In this document: positions 26,865-37,289 of the stretch, in pieces
Position numbering within the stretch: position 1 is the first letter of the stretch
Layout of the letters: every line of letters starts with the position of its first letter
Assembly (NCBI GenBank): GCA_022827685.1
Contig: JAJEIH010000038.1
Span: 1-57,060, forward strand
Origin: Alphaproteobacteria bacterium
Lineage (GTDB): Bacteria > Pseudomonadota > Alphaproteobacteria > Bin95
Length of the DNA stretch: 57,060 bases
Reading direction: 5' to 3'
The notes under the pieces: model-generated
Database searches by the model: none
What the model was told of the DNA's origin: nothing
The model's input: the letters and a program-made list of their open reading frames with translations, nothing else
Translations under genes and position numbers: made by a program

Positions 26865-27707
26865 TCACAGGTGATCTAGAATGTGATTTGCAGCCCGAGA
26901 CGCGAGACCTATACCCCTTTCATTTCCGACACAGAAAAGAAACTCGAACAAAGGGGAATTGCGCGAATTTGTCAGCCTTCTGGATTTGCGTAAGAATCGA
27001 CTCCCAAATAACAATTCCAGTTTTTTCTTATATACCTCAATCAATCCTTGAACGCCCCGTTCTCTTTGATGTCCGCTGGATCCAAACAGGTCACCTTGTG
27101 GGTTAATCCGGTAAAGTTCTCTCCAGCTTTCGTCTCCATAGATGCGGTCCAGTCGATCTGCCCAACGGGAATTTATTTCTTCCGGTTTTTGTTCTGTAGG
27201 AAGCAGTCTTACAATTGCTTGTGTGGGGAACAGTATCCACAGGTCCAAGGCATTGAAATTCCCTATTGTCTCAATTGTTGACCACGAAACTTCAGTTGCG
27301 AATGGATCAAGAAAGAGGACACCGCGCCACTGTTTCCAGTCCTGCTTGAAGTTTTTCAGAAAATCGTTTGCATCGGCATTTTCAATTTGAATGTCCCGAT
27401 TAGGGAATTCGTTGCGAATATTCTGCAGCGCCGCATATCTGTTCATATTTCGTTCAATGAAAATCAATTTATCGAAAGGCTTGTCCGATATATTGATAGC
27501 TCTGCGCGTTGATCCGGATATAAATTGTTGTGCCTCCTCTTCGTCTGTCTGAATAGCCCCAGAGCCCGCAAACGCATCGATATAGAGCAGCTTGAAGGGC
27601 TGGTTCTTCAAGGCCGTAGTATAAAAGTCCAGATACAGTTCGAGTATCTTGAGTTTTTCTTCGGTCCAAGGTCCACCAAATGCATTTGTCATTTCTCTAT
27701 TCGCCAT
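26865..27707 (-). CDS. tcmP: three-Cys-motif partner protein TcmP (280 aa)
   Basis: Partner of the three-Cys-motif protein, a family defined by adjacency to Gp37/Gp68 genes. The sequence follows a SAM-methyltransferase layout: loop IDAFAGSGA (43-51), acidic residue after strand 2 in FIERN (Glu85), ENADANDFL (109-117) and LFLDPFA (131-137), which stands where N-methyltransferases have DPPY. The start WTEEKLKILELYLDFY is typical. Whether it methylates nucleic acid, protein or a small molecule is unknown. Base composition is the most AT-rich of any gene here, suggesting recent arrival. ATG 27707 is preceded by the shared AATCGGGG leader; ATG 27692 is an alternative. Confidence 0.87.
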   Translation of the reverse strand: MANREMTNAFGGPWTEEKLKILELYLDFYTTALKNQPFKLLYIDAFAGSGAIQTDEEEAQQFISGSTRRAINISDKPFDKLIFIERNMNRYAALQNIRNEFPNRDIQIENADANDFLKNFKQDWKQWRGVLFLDPFATEVSWSTIETIGNFNALDLWILFPTQAIVRLLPTEQKPEEINSRWADRLDRIYGDESWRELYRINPQGDLFGSSGHQRERGVQGLIEVYKKKLELLFGSRFLRKSRRLTNSRNSPLFEFLFCVGNERGIGLASRAANHILDHL

Positions 27708-27711
27708 AAAG

Positions 27712-27719
27712 CCCCGATT
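27712..27719 (-). promoter_or_regulatory. leader motif of tcmP
   Basis: Minus-strand AATCGGGG ends 4 bases before the tcmP ATG and is preceded by CATTC, almost matching the CATTAATCGGGG leader of the converging Gp37/Gp68 gene. It may be a ribosome site, a shared operator, or both. Confidence 0.4.
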
Positions 27720-27787
27720 GAATGGGTGTTTCCGATAAGACCGCCGTCATTTGTAGTCAGCAAGAGAACGAAATGGACAGCGCCGGT

Positions 27788-29455
27788 TCAGGCGCCGGGA
27801 AGGGCGCGGGCGAGGATGGCTTCCGTGTCCGCGCCGGGCGGCAGGGTTCCGTAGGCGCCGGTCCAGCGGTCGCCCAGCCGGCTGGCGCAGAAGGCGTCGG
27901 CGACCGCCTGCGGCGCGTGGCGGACGAGCAGGGAAGCCTGCAGCGCCAGCGCCATCCGCTCGGTGAGCGCCCGGGCGCCGGGCTCGAACTCCTCCGGCCT
28001 CGAGAGGTCGTCCCTCAGCGCCTCGGCTGCCCGGTCGAGCGCGGGGTGGCCGCCGCGCGCGGCGTCGATCTCCGCCAGCAGCGCCGGCACGGCCTCCTCC
28101 TCGCGGGCCATGGCGCGCAGCACGTCGAGGCAGAGCACATTGCCCGAGCCTTCCCAGATGCTGTTGAGCGGCGCCTCGCGGTAGAGCCGGGCCATGGGCC
28201 CGTCCTCGATGTAGCCGGGGCCGCCATGGCACTCCAGCGCCTCGAATGCATGGCCGGGCGCGCGCTTGCAGACCCAGTATTTCGCAATCGCCGTGCCGAT
28301 GCGCGCCAACGCCCGCGCCTCGGGGCCGTCTTCGGCCTCGTCCACGGCGCGGGCGGTCCTGAGACCGAGCGCCAGCGCCGCCTCGGCTTCGAGCGCGAGG
28401 TCGGCCAGCACATTGCGCATCAGCGGCTGGTCGGCGAGCCGGCGCTGGAAGGCGCTGCGGTGCCGCGTGTGGTGAAGGGCCTGCACGACGGCCTGGCGCA
28501 TCAGGGCCGCCGAGCTCACCGCGCAATAAAGCCGGTTGCCCTGCACCATGTCGATGATCGTGCGGATGCCGCGCCCGTCCTCGCCGACCATGAGGGCCCA
28601 GGCGCCCTCCAGCTCGATCTCGACGGAGGCGTTCGAGCGGTTGCCGAGCTTGTCCTTCAGATGCTGGATCGAGATGGCGTTGCGCTCGCCGTCCGGGGTC
28701 CAGCGGGGCAGCAGGAAGCAGGAAATGCCGGCATCGGTCCGGGCAAGCGTCAGGAAGGCGTCCGACATCGGCGCCGAGCAGAAATATTTGTGCCCGGTGA
28801 GTCGCCAGGACCCGTCCGTACCGCTGTCCGCCGGCCTCGCGACGGTCGAGTTGGAGCGCACGTCGGACCCGCCCTGCTTCTCGGTCATGAACATGCCGAC
28901 GGTGCCGCCGGGCTTGTCCTCCACCGGCATGTCGCGCCCGTCGTAACGGCCGGACAGCACGCGCGGGACCCAGGCTTCGGCGATGGCCGGCGACGCCCTG
29001 AGCGCGGGGACCGCCGCATAGGTCATCGCCATCGAGCACATCACGCCGCATTCCACCTGGCTGATCAGGTAGGTCAGCGCCATGTGGCCGACATGCGCGC
29101 CCGGCCCGGCATGGTTCCAAGCGAAGCTCGCGACCTCGTTCTCCACCGCAAGCGCCATCAGGTCGTGATAGGCGGGGTGGTATTCGACCCGGTCGATCCG
29201 CATGCCGTATCGGTCGAAGGGCTTCAGTTCCGGGCCGTGGCGGTTGGCCTGTTCCGCCTTCTCCGCCATCCCGGCGCGGCCGATGAGGCGCCCGAAGGCG
29301 GCGATGCGCGCCTCCGCCCAGGCCGCGCCCTCGCGCCGCACGCCTTCCTGCAGCGCCGTGTCCTCCGCCCAGAGGTCCCGGTCGCCCATGTGCGGCGGCA
29401 TGTTGAAGACGTCATGCGTCGCCAGCGCCGCGCGCGGCCTGAGCGGAGCGGTCAC
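27788..29455 (-). CDS. acyl-CoA dehydrogenase family protein, AidB-like (555 aa)
   Basis: Flavoprotein of the acyl-CoA dehydrogenase superfamily, AidB branch. Visible are the N-terminal [20 protein letters not shown]/substrate segments [12 protein letters not shown] and [12 protein letters not shown], and the [16 protein letters not shown] region with the catalytic-type Glu. E. coli AidB, induced by alkylation stress, binds DNA and FAD, but most relatives are of unknown substrate. Length (about 540-560) is right. It starts in ATGA overlap (29452-29455) with the cobT stop, so it is coupled to the cobaltochelatase genes, and it ends 80 bases before the TcmP cassette. Confidence 0.85.
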   Translation of the reverse strand: MTAPLRPRAALATHDVFNMPPHMGDRDLWAEDTALQEGVRREGAAWAEARIAAFGRLIGRAGMAEKAEQANRHGPELKPFDRYGMRIDRVEYHPAYHDLMALAVENEVASFAWNHAGPGAHVGHMALTYLISQVECGVMCSMAMTYAAVPALRASPAIAEAWVPRVLSGRYDGRDMPVEDKPGGTVGMFMTEKQGGSDVRSNSTVARPADSGTDGSWRLTGHKYFCSAPMSDAFLTLARTDAGISCFLLPRWTPDGERNAISIQHLKDKLGNRSNASVEIELEGAWALMVGEDGRGIRTIIDMVQGNRLYCAVSSAALMRQAVVQALHHTRHRSAFQRRLADQPLMRNVLADLALEAEAALALGLRTARAVDEAEDGPEARALARIGTAIAKYWVCKRAPGHAFEALECHGGPGYIEDGPMARLYREAPLNSIWEGSGNVLCLDVLRAMAREEEAVPALLAEIDAARGGHPALDRAAEALRDDLSRPEEFEPGARALTERMALALQASLLVRHAPQAVADAFCASRLGDRWTGAYGTLPPGADTEAILARALPGA

Positions 29456-31317
29456 CGCGACGGCCTGGGGACGCTGCGCGCCTGGCGGCGCCGGCTTTCC
29501 TCGTCGAAGAGCCCGGCAAGCTGCTCCATCATCGCGCCGCCGAGCTGGTCGGCGTCGAAGATCGTGACCGCATGGCGGTAATAACGGGTGACGTCATGGC
29601 CGATGCCGATGGCGATCAGCTCCACCGGCGAGCGCGTCTCGATCCACTCTATGACCTCGCGCAGATGGCGTTCGAGATAGTTGCCGGGATTGACCGAAAG
29701 TGTGGAATCGTCCACCGGCGCGCCGTCCGAAATCACCATCAGGATGCGCCGGTCCTCGGGCCGGCCGAGCAGGCGGTGATGCGCCCAGAGCAGGGCCTCG
29801 CCGTCGATGTTCTCCTTCAATATGCCCTCGCGGAGCATCAGCCCCAGATTCCTGCGCGCCCGGCGCAGCGGCGAGTCGGCCTCCTTGTAGACGATATGGC
29901 GGAGGTCGTTCAGCCGGCCCGGATTGGCGGGCTTGCCGGCCGCAAGCCACTTCTCGCGCGACTGCCCGCCCTTCCAGGCGCGGGTGGTGAAGCCCAGAAC
30001 CTCGGTCTTGACCCCGCAGCGCTCCAGCGTGCGGGCGAGGATGTCGGCGCTCATCGCCGCGACCGAGATCGGCCGGCCCCGCATGGAGCCGGAATTGTCG
30101 ATCAGCAGCGATACCACCGTGTCGCGGAAATCGGTCTGCTTCTCCATCTTGTAGGAGAGCGAGCGGATCGGGTCGGCCACGACGCGCGCGAGGCGGGCGG
30201 CGTCCAGCAGGCCCTCTTCCAGGTCGAACTCCCAGGCCCGCACCTGCTGGGCCATCAGGCGGCGCTGCAGTCGGTTGGCGAGCCGGCTGACGACCCCCTG
30301 GAGGCTCGCAAGCTGCTGGTCGAGATGGTGGCGCAGCCGGGCGAGCTCGTCCGCATCGCAGAGCTCTTCGGCATGGACGATCTCGTCGAACTCCCCAGTC
30401 CAGGGCATGTAGGCCGGCCCGGCATTGTCATTGCGGCCGTGCATCGGGTGTTCCTGCGGCGAGGACCGGCCGGGCTCCTCATCGCCCATGCCCGGCATGA
30501 TCTCCGCATCGGCGTCGTCCGCGCCGGCCTCCCCGGTATCCTCTCCCTCGACATCGGACATGTCGGAGGCATCGGACATCAGCGTCCCGTCGCTCTCGCC
30601 CTCGGTCCCGTCGCCCTCGCCGTCCTCGGACGTATCGTCGGCATCGTCCTCGGACCCTTCCTCCTCGCCGGATGCCGCATCGTCCAGCAGCTCCAGGTCT
30701 TCCATCAGGCGCCCGGCGAGCGCCGCAAACGCCTCCTGGTCGTGAATCTGGCCGGCCATGCGGGCGAACGCCTTTGCGGCGCGCTCGTCGAACCAGTCCC
30801 GCCAGAGGTCGAGCACGCCGGACGCCACGGGCGACGAGGCCTGTCCGCTGAGCGTTTCGCGGGCGTAGAGGCCCACGGCCTCCGCCAGCGGCACGTCATC
30901 GGCCGAGGCGGCGCGGGTGAAGCCCTGCCGCCGGCAGCGCTCATCGACGGCCGCGGAAAGGTTGCGCGCCGCGCCCGTCATGTGGCGCGCGCCCCAGGCC
31001 TCGACCCGCGCCTGCTCCAGCGCGTCGAACACGGCGCGCGCCTGCGGGCCGCCGCGCGCGAGCCGCGCATGCATCTCGGCATCGTGATGGCGCTCGCGCA
31101 GGGCAAGCGAATCCGCTTCGCCGCGCACGAAGGCGGCTTCGGCCGCCGGCAGGTCGCGCCCCGGCATCGGCAGCTTGGCGTGGCCGCGCTCCAGCGACGC
31201 CCGGTCGGGTCCGAAGGAGACTTCCAGCTCGTCCATGTCGCCGATCGCGCGCATCGTGGCGGCCGTCACCCGCTTGAACGAATCGAGCGGCGTCTCCTTG
31301 TCCCCGGCAAGGCTCAT
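29452..31317 (-). CDS. cobT: cobaltochelatase subunit CobT (621 aa)
   Basis: With CobS it forms the AAA+ chaperone-like part of the CobNST complex that inserts Co2+ into hydrogenobyrinate a,c-diamide in aerobic cobalamin synthesis. An N-terminal helical part is followed by a strongly acidic stretch (about 209-285, runs of Asp/Glu/Ser) and a C-terminal von Willebrand A domain with the MIDAS motif DNSGSMRG near residue 407. Length fits CobT. ATG 31317 overlaps the cobS stop (ATGA). The catalytic CobN is not in the window, and no cobalamin riboswitch is seen upstream. Confidence 0.92.
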   Translation of the reverse strand: MSLAGDKETPLDSFKRVTAATMRAIGDMDELEVSFGPDRASLERGHAKLPMPGRDLPAAEAAFVRGEADSLALRERHHDAEMHARLARGGPQARAVFDALEQARVEAWGARHMTGAARNLSAAVDERCRRQGFTRAASADDVPLAEAVGLYARETLSGQASSPVASGVLDLWRDWFDERAAKAFARMAGQIHDQEAFAALAGRLMEDLELLDDAASGEEEGSEDDADDTSEDGEGDGTEGESDGTLMSDASDMSDVEGEDTGEAGADDADAEIMPGMGDEEPGRSSPQEHPMHGRNDNAGPAYMPWTGEFDEIVHAEELCDADELARLRHHLDQQLASLQGVVSRLANRLQRRLMAQQVRAWEFDLEEGLLDAARLARVVADPIRSLSYKMEKQTDFRDTVVSLLIDNSGSMRGRPISVAAMSADILARTLERCGVKTEVLGFTTRAWKGGQSREKWLAAGKPANPGRLNDLRHIVYKEADSPLRRARRNLGLMLREGILKENIDGEALLWAHHRLLGRPEDRRILMVISDGAPVDDSTLSVNPGNYLERHLREVIEWIETRSPVELIAIGIGHDVTRYYRHAVTIFDADQLGGAMMEQLAGLFDEESRRRQARSVPRPSR

Positions 31318-32321
31318 GGCGCGCGGCCGATCCCCGACGCCACCACGGATTCGGGCAGCTCGCTGTCGAAGCAGCGCTGGAAATACTCGGCCACGATCGG
31401 CCGCTCCGCCTCGTCGCACTTGTTGAGGAAGGTGACGCGGAAGGCGAAGCCGAGATCGTTGAAGATGCGCGTGTTCTCGGCCCAGGTGATGACGGTGCGC
31501 GGCGACATGACGGTGGAAATGTCGCCGTTCATGAAGCCCCGGCGGGTGAGCTCCGCGAGCTGGATCATCTGCTTGCCGCGCTCGAGCCCTTTCTTGTCGG
31601 AGAGCTCCGGCACCTTGGCGAGGATGATCTTCAGCTCCTCGTCCTCGGGCAGGTAGTTCAGGGTCGCCACCACGTTCCAGCGGTCCATCTGGCCCTGGTT
31701 GATCTGCTGGGTGCCGTGATAGAGGCCGGTCGTGTCGCCGAGTCCGACCGTGTTCGAGGTCGCGAACAGCCGGAAGGACGGATGCGGGCGGATGACCCGG
31801 TTCTGGTCGAGCAGCGTCATCTTGCCCTCGACCTCGAGCACGCGCTGGATGACGAACATCACGTCCGGGCGGCCGGCGTCGTACTCGTCGAAGACGATGG
31901 CGGTCGCGTGCTGCAGCGCCCAGGGCAGCATGCCCTCGCGGAATTCGGTGACCTGCTTGCCGTCGCGCACCACGATGGCGTCGCGGCCGACAAGGTCGAT
32001 GCGGCTGACATGGCTGTCGAGATTGATGCGGATGCACGGCCAGTTGAGCCGGGCTGCGACCTGCTCGATATGGGTCGATTTGCCGGTGCCGTGATAGCCC
32101 TGGATCATCACGCGGCGGTTGTGGGCGAAGCCGGCCAGGATCACGAGCGTGGTCTGTTCGTCGAAATGGTAGGCTGTATCGATCTCGGGCACATAGGCGT
32201 TCGCTTCCGAGAAGGCGGGCGCGACCATGTCCGTGTCGATCCCGAAGACCTCGCGCACGGAAATTGTCTTGTCGGGCTCGCGGGTATGCGCGTCGCTCTG
32301 GATGCCGTGCATCGTGCTCAT
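31314..32321 (-). CDS. cobS: cobaltochelatase subunit CobS (335 aa)
   Basis: AAA+ ATPase that works with CobT in cobalt chelation. Walker A is GYHGTGKST (75-83, Lys81), Walker B is IVFDEYDAG, and the sensor region [19 protein letters not shown] is characteristic of CobS. ATG 32321 is preferred; a TTG at 32333 is in frame but would add only four residues. It lies 28 bases downstream of the DnaJ-like gene and overlaps cobT by 4 bases. Confidence 0.93.
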   Translation of the reverse strand: MSTMHGIQSDAHTREPDKTISVREVFGIDTDMVAPAFSEANAYVPEIDTAYHFDEQTTLVILAGFAHNRRVMIQGYHGTGKSTHIEQVAARLNWPCIRINLDSHVSRIDLVGRDAIVVRDGKQVTEFREGMLPWALQHATAIVFDEYDAGRPDVMFVIQRVLEVEGKMTLLDQNRVIRPHPSFRLFATSNTVGLGDTTGLYHGTQQINQGQMDRWNVVATLNYLPEDEELKIILAKVPELSDKKGLERGKQMIQLAELTRRGFMNGDISTVMSPRTVITWAENTRIFNDLGFAFRVTFLNKCDEAERPIVAEYFQRCFDSELPESVVASGIGRAP

Positions 32322-32349
32322 GCGATTTTCCAACCGGCTTGGTGACAGG

Positions 32350-32883
32350 CTACCGGGCCGGCGCCGCCGAAAGCGCCTCGTGCAGGACCCGGTAGGCGCG
32401 GGTTATGGATTTCATTCGTTCCTCCGACGCCGGGCAGCCGCCATTGGCGTCGGGATGGTGGTGCTTGACCAGTTCCTTATAGCGCGATTTCAGCGCGGGG
32501 AGAGTCATGTCGTCGGAGAGCGCCATCGCCGCCGCCGCTTCCGCCTCCGGGCTTCCGGGCGGCCAGCGCCGCGAAGGCGGCGTCCTGCTGCTGGCCCCGG
32601 CGAAGATGTCGAGGGGGTCGTCGAAGGCGGGCGAGGCGCTGAAGCGGCCATGCCGCCCGCCGGGCTCCAGGCTGCTGCGCACCGCCGCGTCGATATCCGC
32701 CCGGTCCATATCGGGGCAGAAGCTCCATTCGCGGTTATAGGCGCGGACATGGTCCAGGCAGAACCAGACATAGTCGTGCAGCCGGTCCGGTGCGCGCGGC
32801 GCCGGATAGGAGGCCGCCGCCCGGCAGCCCGGCCATTCGCAGCGGGCGCCGGGAGCGGGGCGCTGTCTGGTGTGATAGACCAT
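32350..32883 (-). CDS. J-domain protein with N-terminal Cys cluster (177 aa)
   Basis: The C-terminal 55 residues form a J domain with the Hsp70-activating HPD tripeptide at 143-145 ([10 protein letters not shown]) and a conserved helix III. The N-terminal part carries Cys15, Cys20, Cys42 and Cys56 in an arrangement that could bind zinc (CEWPGC, FCLDH, FCPDM). No G/F-rich or classical DnaJ zinc-finger region exists, so it is a class C co-chaperone. Genes of this type sit beside bolA and cobS in many alphaproteobacteria. It is divergent from bolA over 50 bases. Confidence 0.82.
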   Translation of the reverse strand: MVYHTRQRPAPGARCEWPGCRAAASYPAPRAPDRLHDYVWFCLDHVRAYNREWSFCPDMDRADIDAAVRSSLEPGGRHGRFSASPAFDDPLDIFAGASSRTPPSRRWPPGSPEAEAAAAMALSDDMTLPALKSRYKELVKHHHPDANGGCPASEERMKSITRAYRVLHEALSAAPAR

Positions 32884-32933
32884 GACCGCCGGAGTATGGA
32901 AACACCGCAGCGAGGGAACAAGGGGGCCGCGCC

Positions 32934-33194
32934 ATGCCTGTCCGCGACGATATCGCCCGCAAGCTCCGCGAGGCGTTCGAGCCGAGCCGGCTCGAAGTGA
33001 TCGACGAATCGCACCTGCATGCGGGCCATGTCGGCGCCCGGCCGGGCGGGGAATCGCATTTTCGGGTCGAGATCGCGGCCGGCGCCTTCCGGGGCATGAG
33101 CCGCGTGGACCGGCAGAAAGCCGTCTATGGCGTGCTCGCCGAGGAGATGGCGGGGCCGGTGCATGCGCTGTCGATCCGGGCGGAGGACGGATAG
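32934..33194 (+). CDS. bolA: BolA family protein (86 aa)
   Basis: Small stress and iron-sulfur-related protein that partners monothiol glutaredoxins. The family core is complete: HLHAGHVGARPGGESHFRVEI followed by RVDRQKAVYGVLAEEM and a closing HALSIRAEDG. The invariant His is in SHFRV. Length is standard. The ATG at 32934 follows GAGGGAACAAGGGGG. It converges with the DUF2889 gene, 5 bases apart. Confidence 0.92.
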   Translation: MPVRDDIARKLREAFEPSRLEVIDESHLHAGHVGARPGGESHFRVEIAAGAFRGMSRVDRQKAVYGVLAEEMAGPVHALSIRAEDG

Positions 33195-33199
33195 CCCGG

Positions 33200-33775
33200 C
33201 TAGGCCGGCTCCGCCTCGCGGTATTCCTCCGGCCAGAGCGTCCGGACCACCGGGCTCGACCGGGCGAACGCCATGCAGGAGTCGAGGCCGGGACCGCCCT
33301 TCATGCTCTCCGCCTCGCTCATACCGGCCTGGCGGCGCTGATGCTCCCGCCAGGGGCCGAGCGTCTGGTAGGCGCTGGTGCCGAGCGGATAGAGCAGTTC
33401 CAGGATATGCGTGCAGCCGGCGGTCCGCCCGTAGCGCTCCTTGACCCGGCGCATCCAGCCCGGGCCGATCCGCAGCCCGACAAGGCGGGAGAAGGCCCCG
33501 GCGGCGTCCGCGCAGACGGCATAGGGGCTTTCCAGCGTCTCTGCCTCGGCGGCGAGGATCGTCAGGCGGTCGTCGAGGGTGAGCCTGACCCGCATCCGGT
33601 GGACCGGGACGCCCGGCTCGATGCGGCCGCGCCAGTGGTTCTCGAAGGCGTAGGTCTTGGTATCGATGAGTTCGGCCTCCAGGTCCCAGAGCCCGTCATC
33701 GCGCAGGAAACCCTCGCAGCGGACCTGGCGGCTGTGTATGTGGCGGCGGCGGGGCGCAGGCGGGGAGAGCGGCAA
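33200..33775 (-). CDS. DUF2889 domain protein (191 aa)
   Basis: Matches the DUF2889 pattern: RRRHIHSRQVRCEGFLRDDG near the start, DTKTYAFEN, HRMRVRLTLDDRLTI, and the C-terminal GCTHILELL region. No catalytic motif is known for the family and no signal peptide is present. It lies between bolA and secA and probably has its own transcript or follows secA by read-through (54-base gap). Confidence 0.78.
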   Translation of the reverse strand: MPLSPPAPRRRHIHSRQVRCEGFLRDDGLWDLEAELIDTKTYAFENHWRGRIEPGVPVHRMRVRLTLDDRLTILAAEAETLESPYAVCADAAGAFSRLVGLRIGPGWMRRVKERYGRTAGCTHILELLYPLGTSAYQTLGPWREHQRRQAGMSEAESMKGGPGLDSCMAFARSSPVVRTLWPEEYREAEPA

Positions 33776-33829
33776 GGGCGGAGGTTTCCTTCGCTGGGAG
33801 GCCGGGGCCGGCAGGCGGGGGACAGGGGC

Positions 33830-36523
33830 TCAGGCGAGCCGGCCGTGGCAGTGCTTGTATTTCTTGCCCGACCCGCAGGGGCAGGGCGCGTTGCGCGCGA
33901 CCTTGCCCCAGCTCGACGGATTGCCCGGATCGGGCGGGCCGCTCGGCCGGCGCAGGGGACGGGCGCTCTGCGCCGGAGCGCCGTTCCCGGCGAATGCCGG
34001 CTCCGGTTCGTCATGCACCTGGCGCCAGTCGCCGCCTTCTTCCGAGCGCGGCATGAGGTCGCTGGCGGACGTGTCCAGCTGCACCTCGAGATGGGCGAGC
34101 GTTCCGGTCACCGCCTCGCGCAGCCGCGCCAGCATGGTGTCGAACAGCTCGAAGGCTTCCTGCTTGTATTCGTTCAGCGGGTCCTTCTGGGCGTAGGCGC
34201 GCAGCCCGATGCCCTGGCGCAGATGGTCGAGCTGGAGCAGGTGCTCCTTCCAGATCTGGTCGAGAAGCTGGAGCAGGACGCTTTTTTCCGCCTGGCGCAT
34301 GATGTCCGCGCCCCAGTTCGCCGTCTTCTCCGCCATGCGCCGGTCGAGCGCCGTAAGAATGCGCCGGCGGATTTCCTCGTCCGCGATGCCTTCCTCGTCC
34401 GCCCACTCGCGGGCCGGGAAGTCTATGGAAAGCACGCGGCGCAGCTCGTCCTGGAGACCCTGGGCGTCCCATTGCTCGGGGAGCGCCTTCTCCGGGATGA
34501 AACGCTCGACCACGTCCTCGACGACCTGGTGGCGCATGTCCACGACCTCGTCATGGACGTCCTCGACCTGCATCAGATCGCGGCGCTGCTCGTACACGAC
34601 CTTGCGCTGGTCGTTCATCACATCGTCGAATTTCAGCAGGTTCTTGCGAATCTCGAAATTGCGCGCCTCGACCTTCTGCTGCGCCTTCTCAAGCGCCTTG
34701 TTGATCCAGGGGTGGACGATGGCCTCGCCCTCCTCGAGGCCCAGCCGGCGCAGCATCCCGTCCATGCGCTCCGAGCCGAAAATGCGCATCAGGTCGTCTT
34801 CGAGCGAGACGAAGAACTTGGAGGCGCCGGGATCGCCCTGCCGCCCGGAGCGTCCGCGGAGCTGGTTGTCGATCCGCCGGCTCTCGTGGCGTTCGGTCGC
34901 CAGCACATAGAGTCCGCCGGCCTCGATCACCACCTGCTTGTCCTGCGTGACCTGCTCCAGAATCGCAGCCTCGCGCTCCTCGCCCTCGGCGCGGATCAGC
35001 ATTTCCGCATTGCCGCCGAGCTGGATGTCCGTGCCGCGCCCCGCCATGTTGGTCGCGATCGTCACCGCGCCCGGCTTGCCCGCCTGCGCGATGATCGCCG
35101 CTTCCTGCTCGTGGTAGCGCGCATTCAGGATCTGGTGGGCGATCTTCTCCTGCTTGAGCCGCTTGCCCAGCTCCTCCGACTTCTCGATGGAGACCGTGCC
35201 GACCAGCACGGGCTGCCGGCGCGCCACGCAGTCCCTGATCTGGGCCAGGATGGCGTCGTTCTTCTCCCGCGCCGTGCGATAGACCTCGTCGTCGTGGTCG
35301 GCGCGCACGGTCGGCAGGTTGGTGGGAATCTCTATCGCCTCAAGCCCGTAGATCTCGGCGAATTCGCCCGCCTCGGTGATCGCCGTGCCGGTCATGCCGG
35401 CGAGCTTGTCGTAGAGGCGGAAGTAGTTCTGGAAGGTGATCTGGGCGAGCGTCTGGTTCTCCAGCTGGACCGGGACCCCTTCCTTGGCCTCCAGCGCCTG
35501 GTGCAGCCCCTCCGAATAGCGCCGCCCCTCCATCGCGCGGCCGGTGAACTCGTCGATGATGACGACCTTGCCGTCGCGGACCATGTAATCGACATCGCGC
35601 TCGAACAGGGTGTGGGCGCGCAGCGACTGGTTCAGATGGTGCAGCAGGGAGATGTTGTGGATGTCGTAGAGGCTGCCCTCGGTGAGCAGCCCGTGCTGGC
35701 GCAGCAGCGCCTCGCTGTGTTCCTGTCCGGCCTCGTTCAGGGTGACGCTGCGCTGCTTCTCGTCCTTCTCGTAGTGCTCGGGCCGGATTTCCGCCATCAG
35801 CCGGTCGCAGCGCGTATAGAGCTCGGAAGACTGCTCGGCCGCGCCCGATATGATGAGCGGCGTGCGCGCCTCGTCGATGAGGATCGAGTCCACCTCGTCC
35901 ACGATGGCGTAGGCGAAGGTCCGCTGGACCATCTCGTCCAGCGCGAACTTCATGTTGTCCCGCAGATAGTCGAAACCGAGCTCGTTGTTCGTCCCGTAAG
36001 TGACATCCGCGGCGTATTGCCGGCGCCGCTCGCTGTCCGGCAGCCCGTGCGTGATGCAGCCGACGGTGAGCCCGAGGAACTCGTAGATGCGGCCCATCCA
36101 TTCGGCGTCGCGTTGCGCCAGATAGTCGTTCACCGTGACGACATGCACGCCCCCGCCGCCGAGCGCGTTCAGATAGACCGGCAGGGTCGCCGCGAGCGTC
36201 TTGCCCTCGCCGGTCTTCATTTCCGCGATGATGCCCTGGTGGAGGACCATGCCGCCGACGAGCTGGACGTCGAAATGGCGCTGGCCGAGCGTGCGTTTCG
36301 ATGCCTCGCGCACTGTGGCGAAGGCTTCGACGAGCAGATCGTCCGGGTCGGCGCCGCCCTGGATGCGCTCGCGGAATTCGTCCGTGCGGGCGCGGAGCGC
36401 GCTGTCGGACAACGCCTCCAGTTCGGGCTCGAGCGCATTGATCGCCGCGACTTCGGGCCGCAGGCGTTTCAGAAAGCGGTCGTTATGGGTGCCGAACAGG
36501 CGCTTGGCGACTGCGCCGAGCAT
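33830..36523 (-). CDS. secA: protein translocase ATPase SecA (897 aa)
   Basis: Motor that pushes preproteins through SecYEG. Walker A MKTGEGKT (Lys108) lies in NBD1, followed by [20 protein letters not shown], the preprotein-crosslinking and helical wing regions, and NBD2 with [13 protein letters not shown]. The C-terminal zinc tail [16 protein letters not shown] binds SecB and phospholipid. Length is normal. A long open frame on the opposite strand across this gene is a codon-bias artefact. A 123-base gap separates it from the cold-shock gene upstream. Confidence 0.97.
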   Translation of the reverse strand: MLGAVAKRLFGTHNDRFLKRLRPEVAAINALEPELEALSDSALRARTDEFRERIQGGADPDDLLVEAFATVREASKRTLGQRHFDVQLVGGMVLHQGIIAEMKTGEGKTLAATLPVYLNALGGGGVHVVTVNDYLAQRDAEWMGRIYEFLGLTVGCITHGLPDSERRRQYAADVTYGTNNELGFDYLRDNMKFALDEMVQRTFAYAIVDEVDSILIDEARTPLIISGAAEQSSELYTRCDRLMAEIRPEHYEKDEKQRSVTLNEAGQEHSEALLRQHGLLTEGSLYDIHNISLLHHLNQSLRAHTLFERDVDYMVRDGKVVIIDEFTGRAMEGRRYSEGLHQALEAKEGVPVQLENQTLAQITFQNYFRLYDKLAGMTGTAITEAGEFAEIYGLEAIEIPTNLPTVRADHDDEVYRTAREKNDAILAQIRDCVARRQPVLVGTVSIEKSEELGKRLKQEKIAHQILNARYHEQEAAIIAQAGKPGAVTIATNMAGRGTDIQLGGNAEMLIRAEGEEREAAILEQVTQDKQVVIEAGGLYVLATERHESRRIDNQLRGRSGRQGDPGASKFFVSLEDDLMRIFGSERMDGMLRRLGLEEGEAIVHPWINKALEKAQQKVEARNFEIRKNLLKFDDVMNDQRKVVYEQRRDLMQVEDVHDEVVDMRHQVVEDVVERFIPEKALPEQWDAQGLQDELRRVLSIDFPAREWADEEGIADEEIRRRILTALDRRMAEKTANWGADIMRQAEKSVLLQLLDQIWKEHLLQLDHLRQGIGLRAYAQKDPLNEYKQEAFELFDTMLARLREAVTGTLAHLEVQLDTSASDLMPRSEEGGDWRQVHDEPEPAFAGNGAPAQSARPLRRPSGPPDPGNPSSWGKVARNAPCPCGSGKKYKHCHGRLA

Positions 36524-36646
36524 GAAGCGTTCCCCGAAAGATCGCAGGCCGGCCCGCAGGCGTCCCGCCCTTCGGCCAAGATGTAGAAACGCGGCCCGCC
36601 GCTGTCAACGCATCGGCGTCCCGGGCGACGGGCCGCGGGGAACCGA

Positions 36647-36856
36647 TCAGACGAATTGGATGTTGTCGGCTGCGAATTTGCCCTTGCGCGGATCCCGGCG
36701 CAGTTCATAGCTGATCCGCTGGCCCTCGGCCGGAGCATTGAGGCCAGCGCGTTGCACTGCCGAAATATGGACGAAGACATCGGCCCCGCCCTCGTCGGGT
36801 TCGATGAACCCGTATCCCTTGGTCGTGTTGAACCATTTCACGGTACCGGTAGCCAT
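36647..36856 (-). CDS. cold-shock domain protein (69 aa)
   Basis: Single-domain CspA-type RNA/ssDNA-binding protein. RNP1 (KGYGFI) and RNP2 (VFVHISAV) are intact; the surface aromatics WF and F are present. ATG 36856 gives the standard [10 protein letters not shown] start with GGGAG 11-12 bases upstream; a GTG 12 bases earlier is in frame. The leader is about 100 bases and may hold temperature-responsive structure as in other csp genes, but I see no specific element. Confidence 0.93.
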   Translation of the reverse strand: MATGTVKWFNTTKGYGFIEPDEGGADVFVHISAVQRAGLNAPAEGQRISYELRRDPRKGKFAADNIQFV

Positions 36857-36937
36857 ACGAATCGACACTCCCTAGTCACGGCACGTCGTCTCTTTTCGGG
36901 TATTTGTTCAACGTCACGCGACGTGGTCGCGACGCAA

Positions 36938-36959
36938 TCCGCCTTGTCAGAACGGCGGA
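36938..36959 (-). terminator. hairpin directly after merR
   Basis: TCCGCC and GGCGGA form a 6-base-pair stem with a 10-base loop starting at the base after the merR stop codon. There is no T-run, so it may be an RNA 3' end stabiliser or a weak terminator. Confidence 0.35.
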
Positions 36960-37277
36960 CTATACCACGTTTGTCTCCATAAGCGCGCGGATATCCCGCA
37001 GCTCCTCCAGAATGCTCCGCAGTTCGGATTCCGGCACATCCTGTCCCGAGAGCGCCCTGCGCGCGCCCTCGATGGTGAAGCGCCGTTCGTGCAGCAGCTC
37101 GCGAATGGCGAGAATCGTATCGACGTCTTCGGGGCGGTAATAGCGCCGCCCGCCGGCCCGCTTCAACGGCTGCAATTGTGGAAACTTGCTCTCCCAGAAA
37201 CGAAGCACATGGGGTTCGAGCCCGACCTCCCTCGCGACTTCCGATATCGTGCGATAGGCGGTCGGGTGTTTCTCCAT
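36960..37277 (-). CDS. MerR family transcriptional regulator (105 aa)
   Basis: Short regulator with a MerR winged-helix domain at residues 9-75 ([23 protein letters not shown], then [12 protein letters not shown]). No effector-binding Cys or C-terminal ligand domain is present; the tail is a short coiled coil ([16 protein letters not shown]). This gene directly follows ihfA in many alphaproteobacteria. Target genes are unknown. It begins 12 bases after the ihfA stop. Confidence 0.88.
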   Translation of the reverse strand: MEKHPTAYRTISEVAREVGLEPHVLRFWESKFPQLQPLKRAGGRRYYRPEDVDTILAIRELLHERRFTIEGARRALSGQDVPESELRSILEELRDIRALMETNVV

Positions 37278-37289
37278 GGAAGCCGGCGC

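Noticed and set aside
32882-36586. A 1234-codon open frame on the plus strand
   Set aside because: It runs antisense through secA and neighbours, is rich in His/Arg/Leu/Val of no family, and arises from third-position GC bias. SecA on the minus strand has every expected motif.
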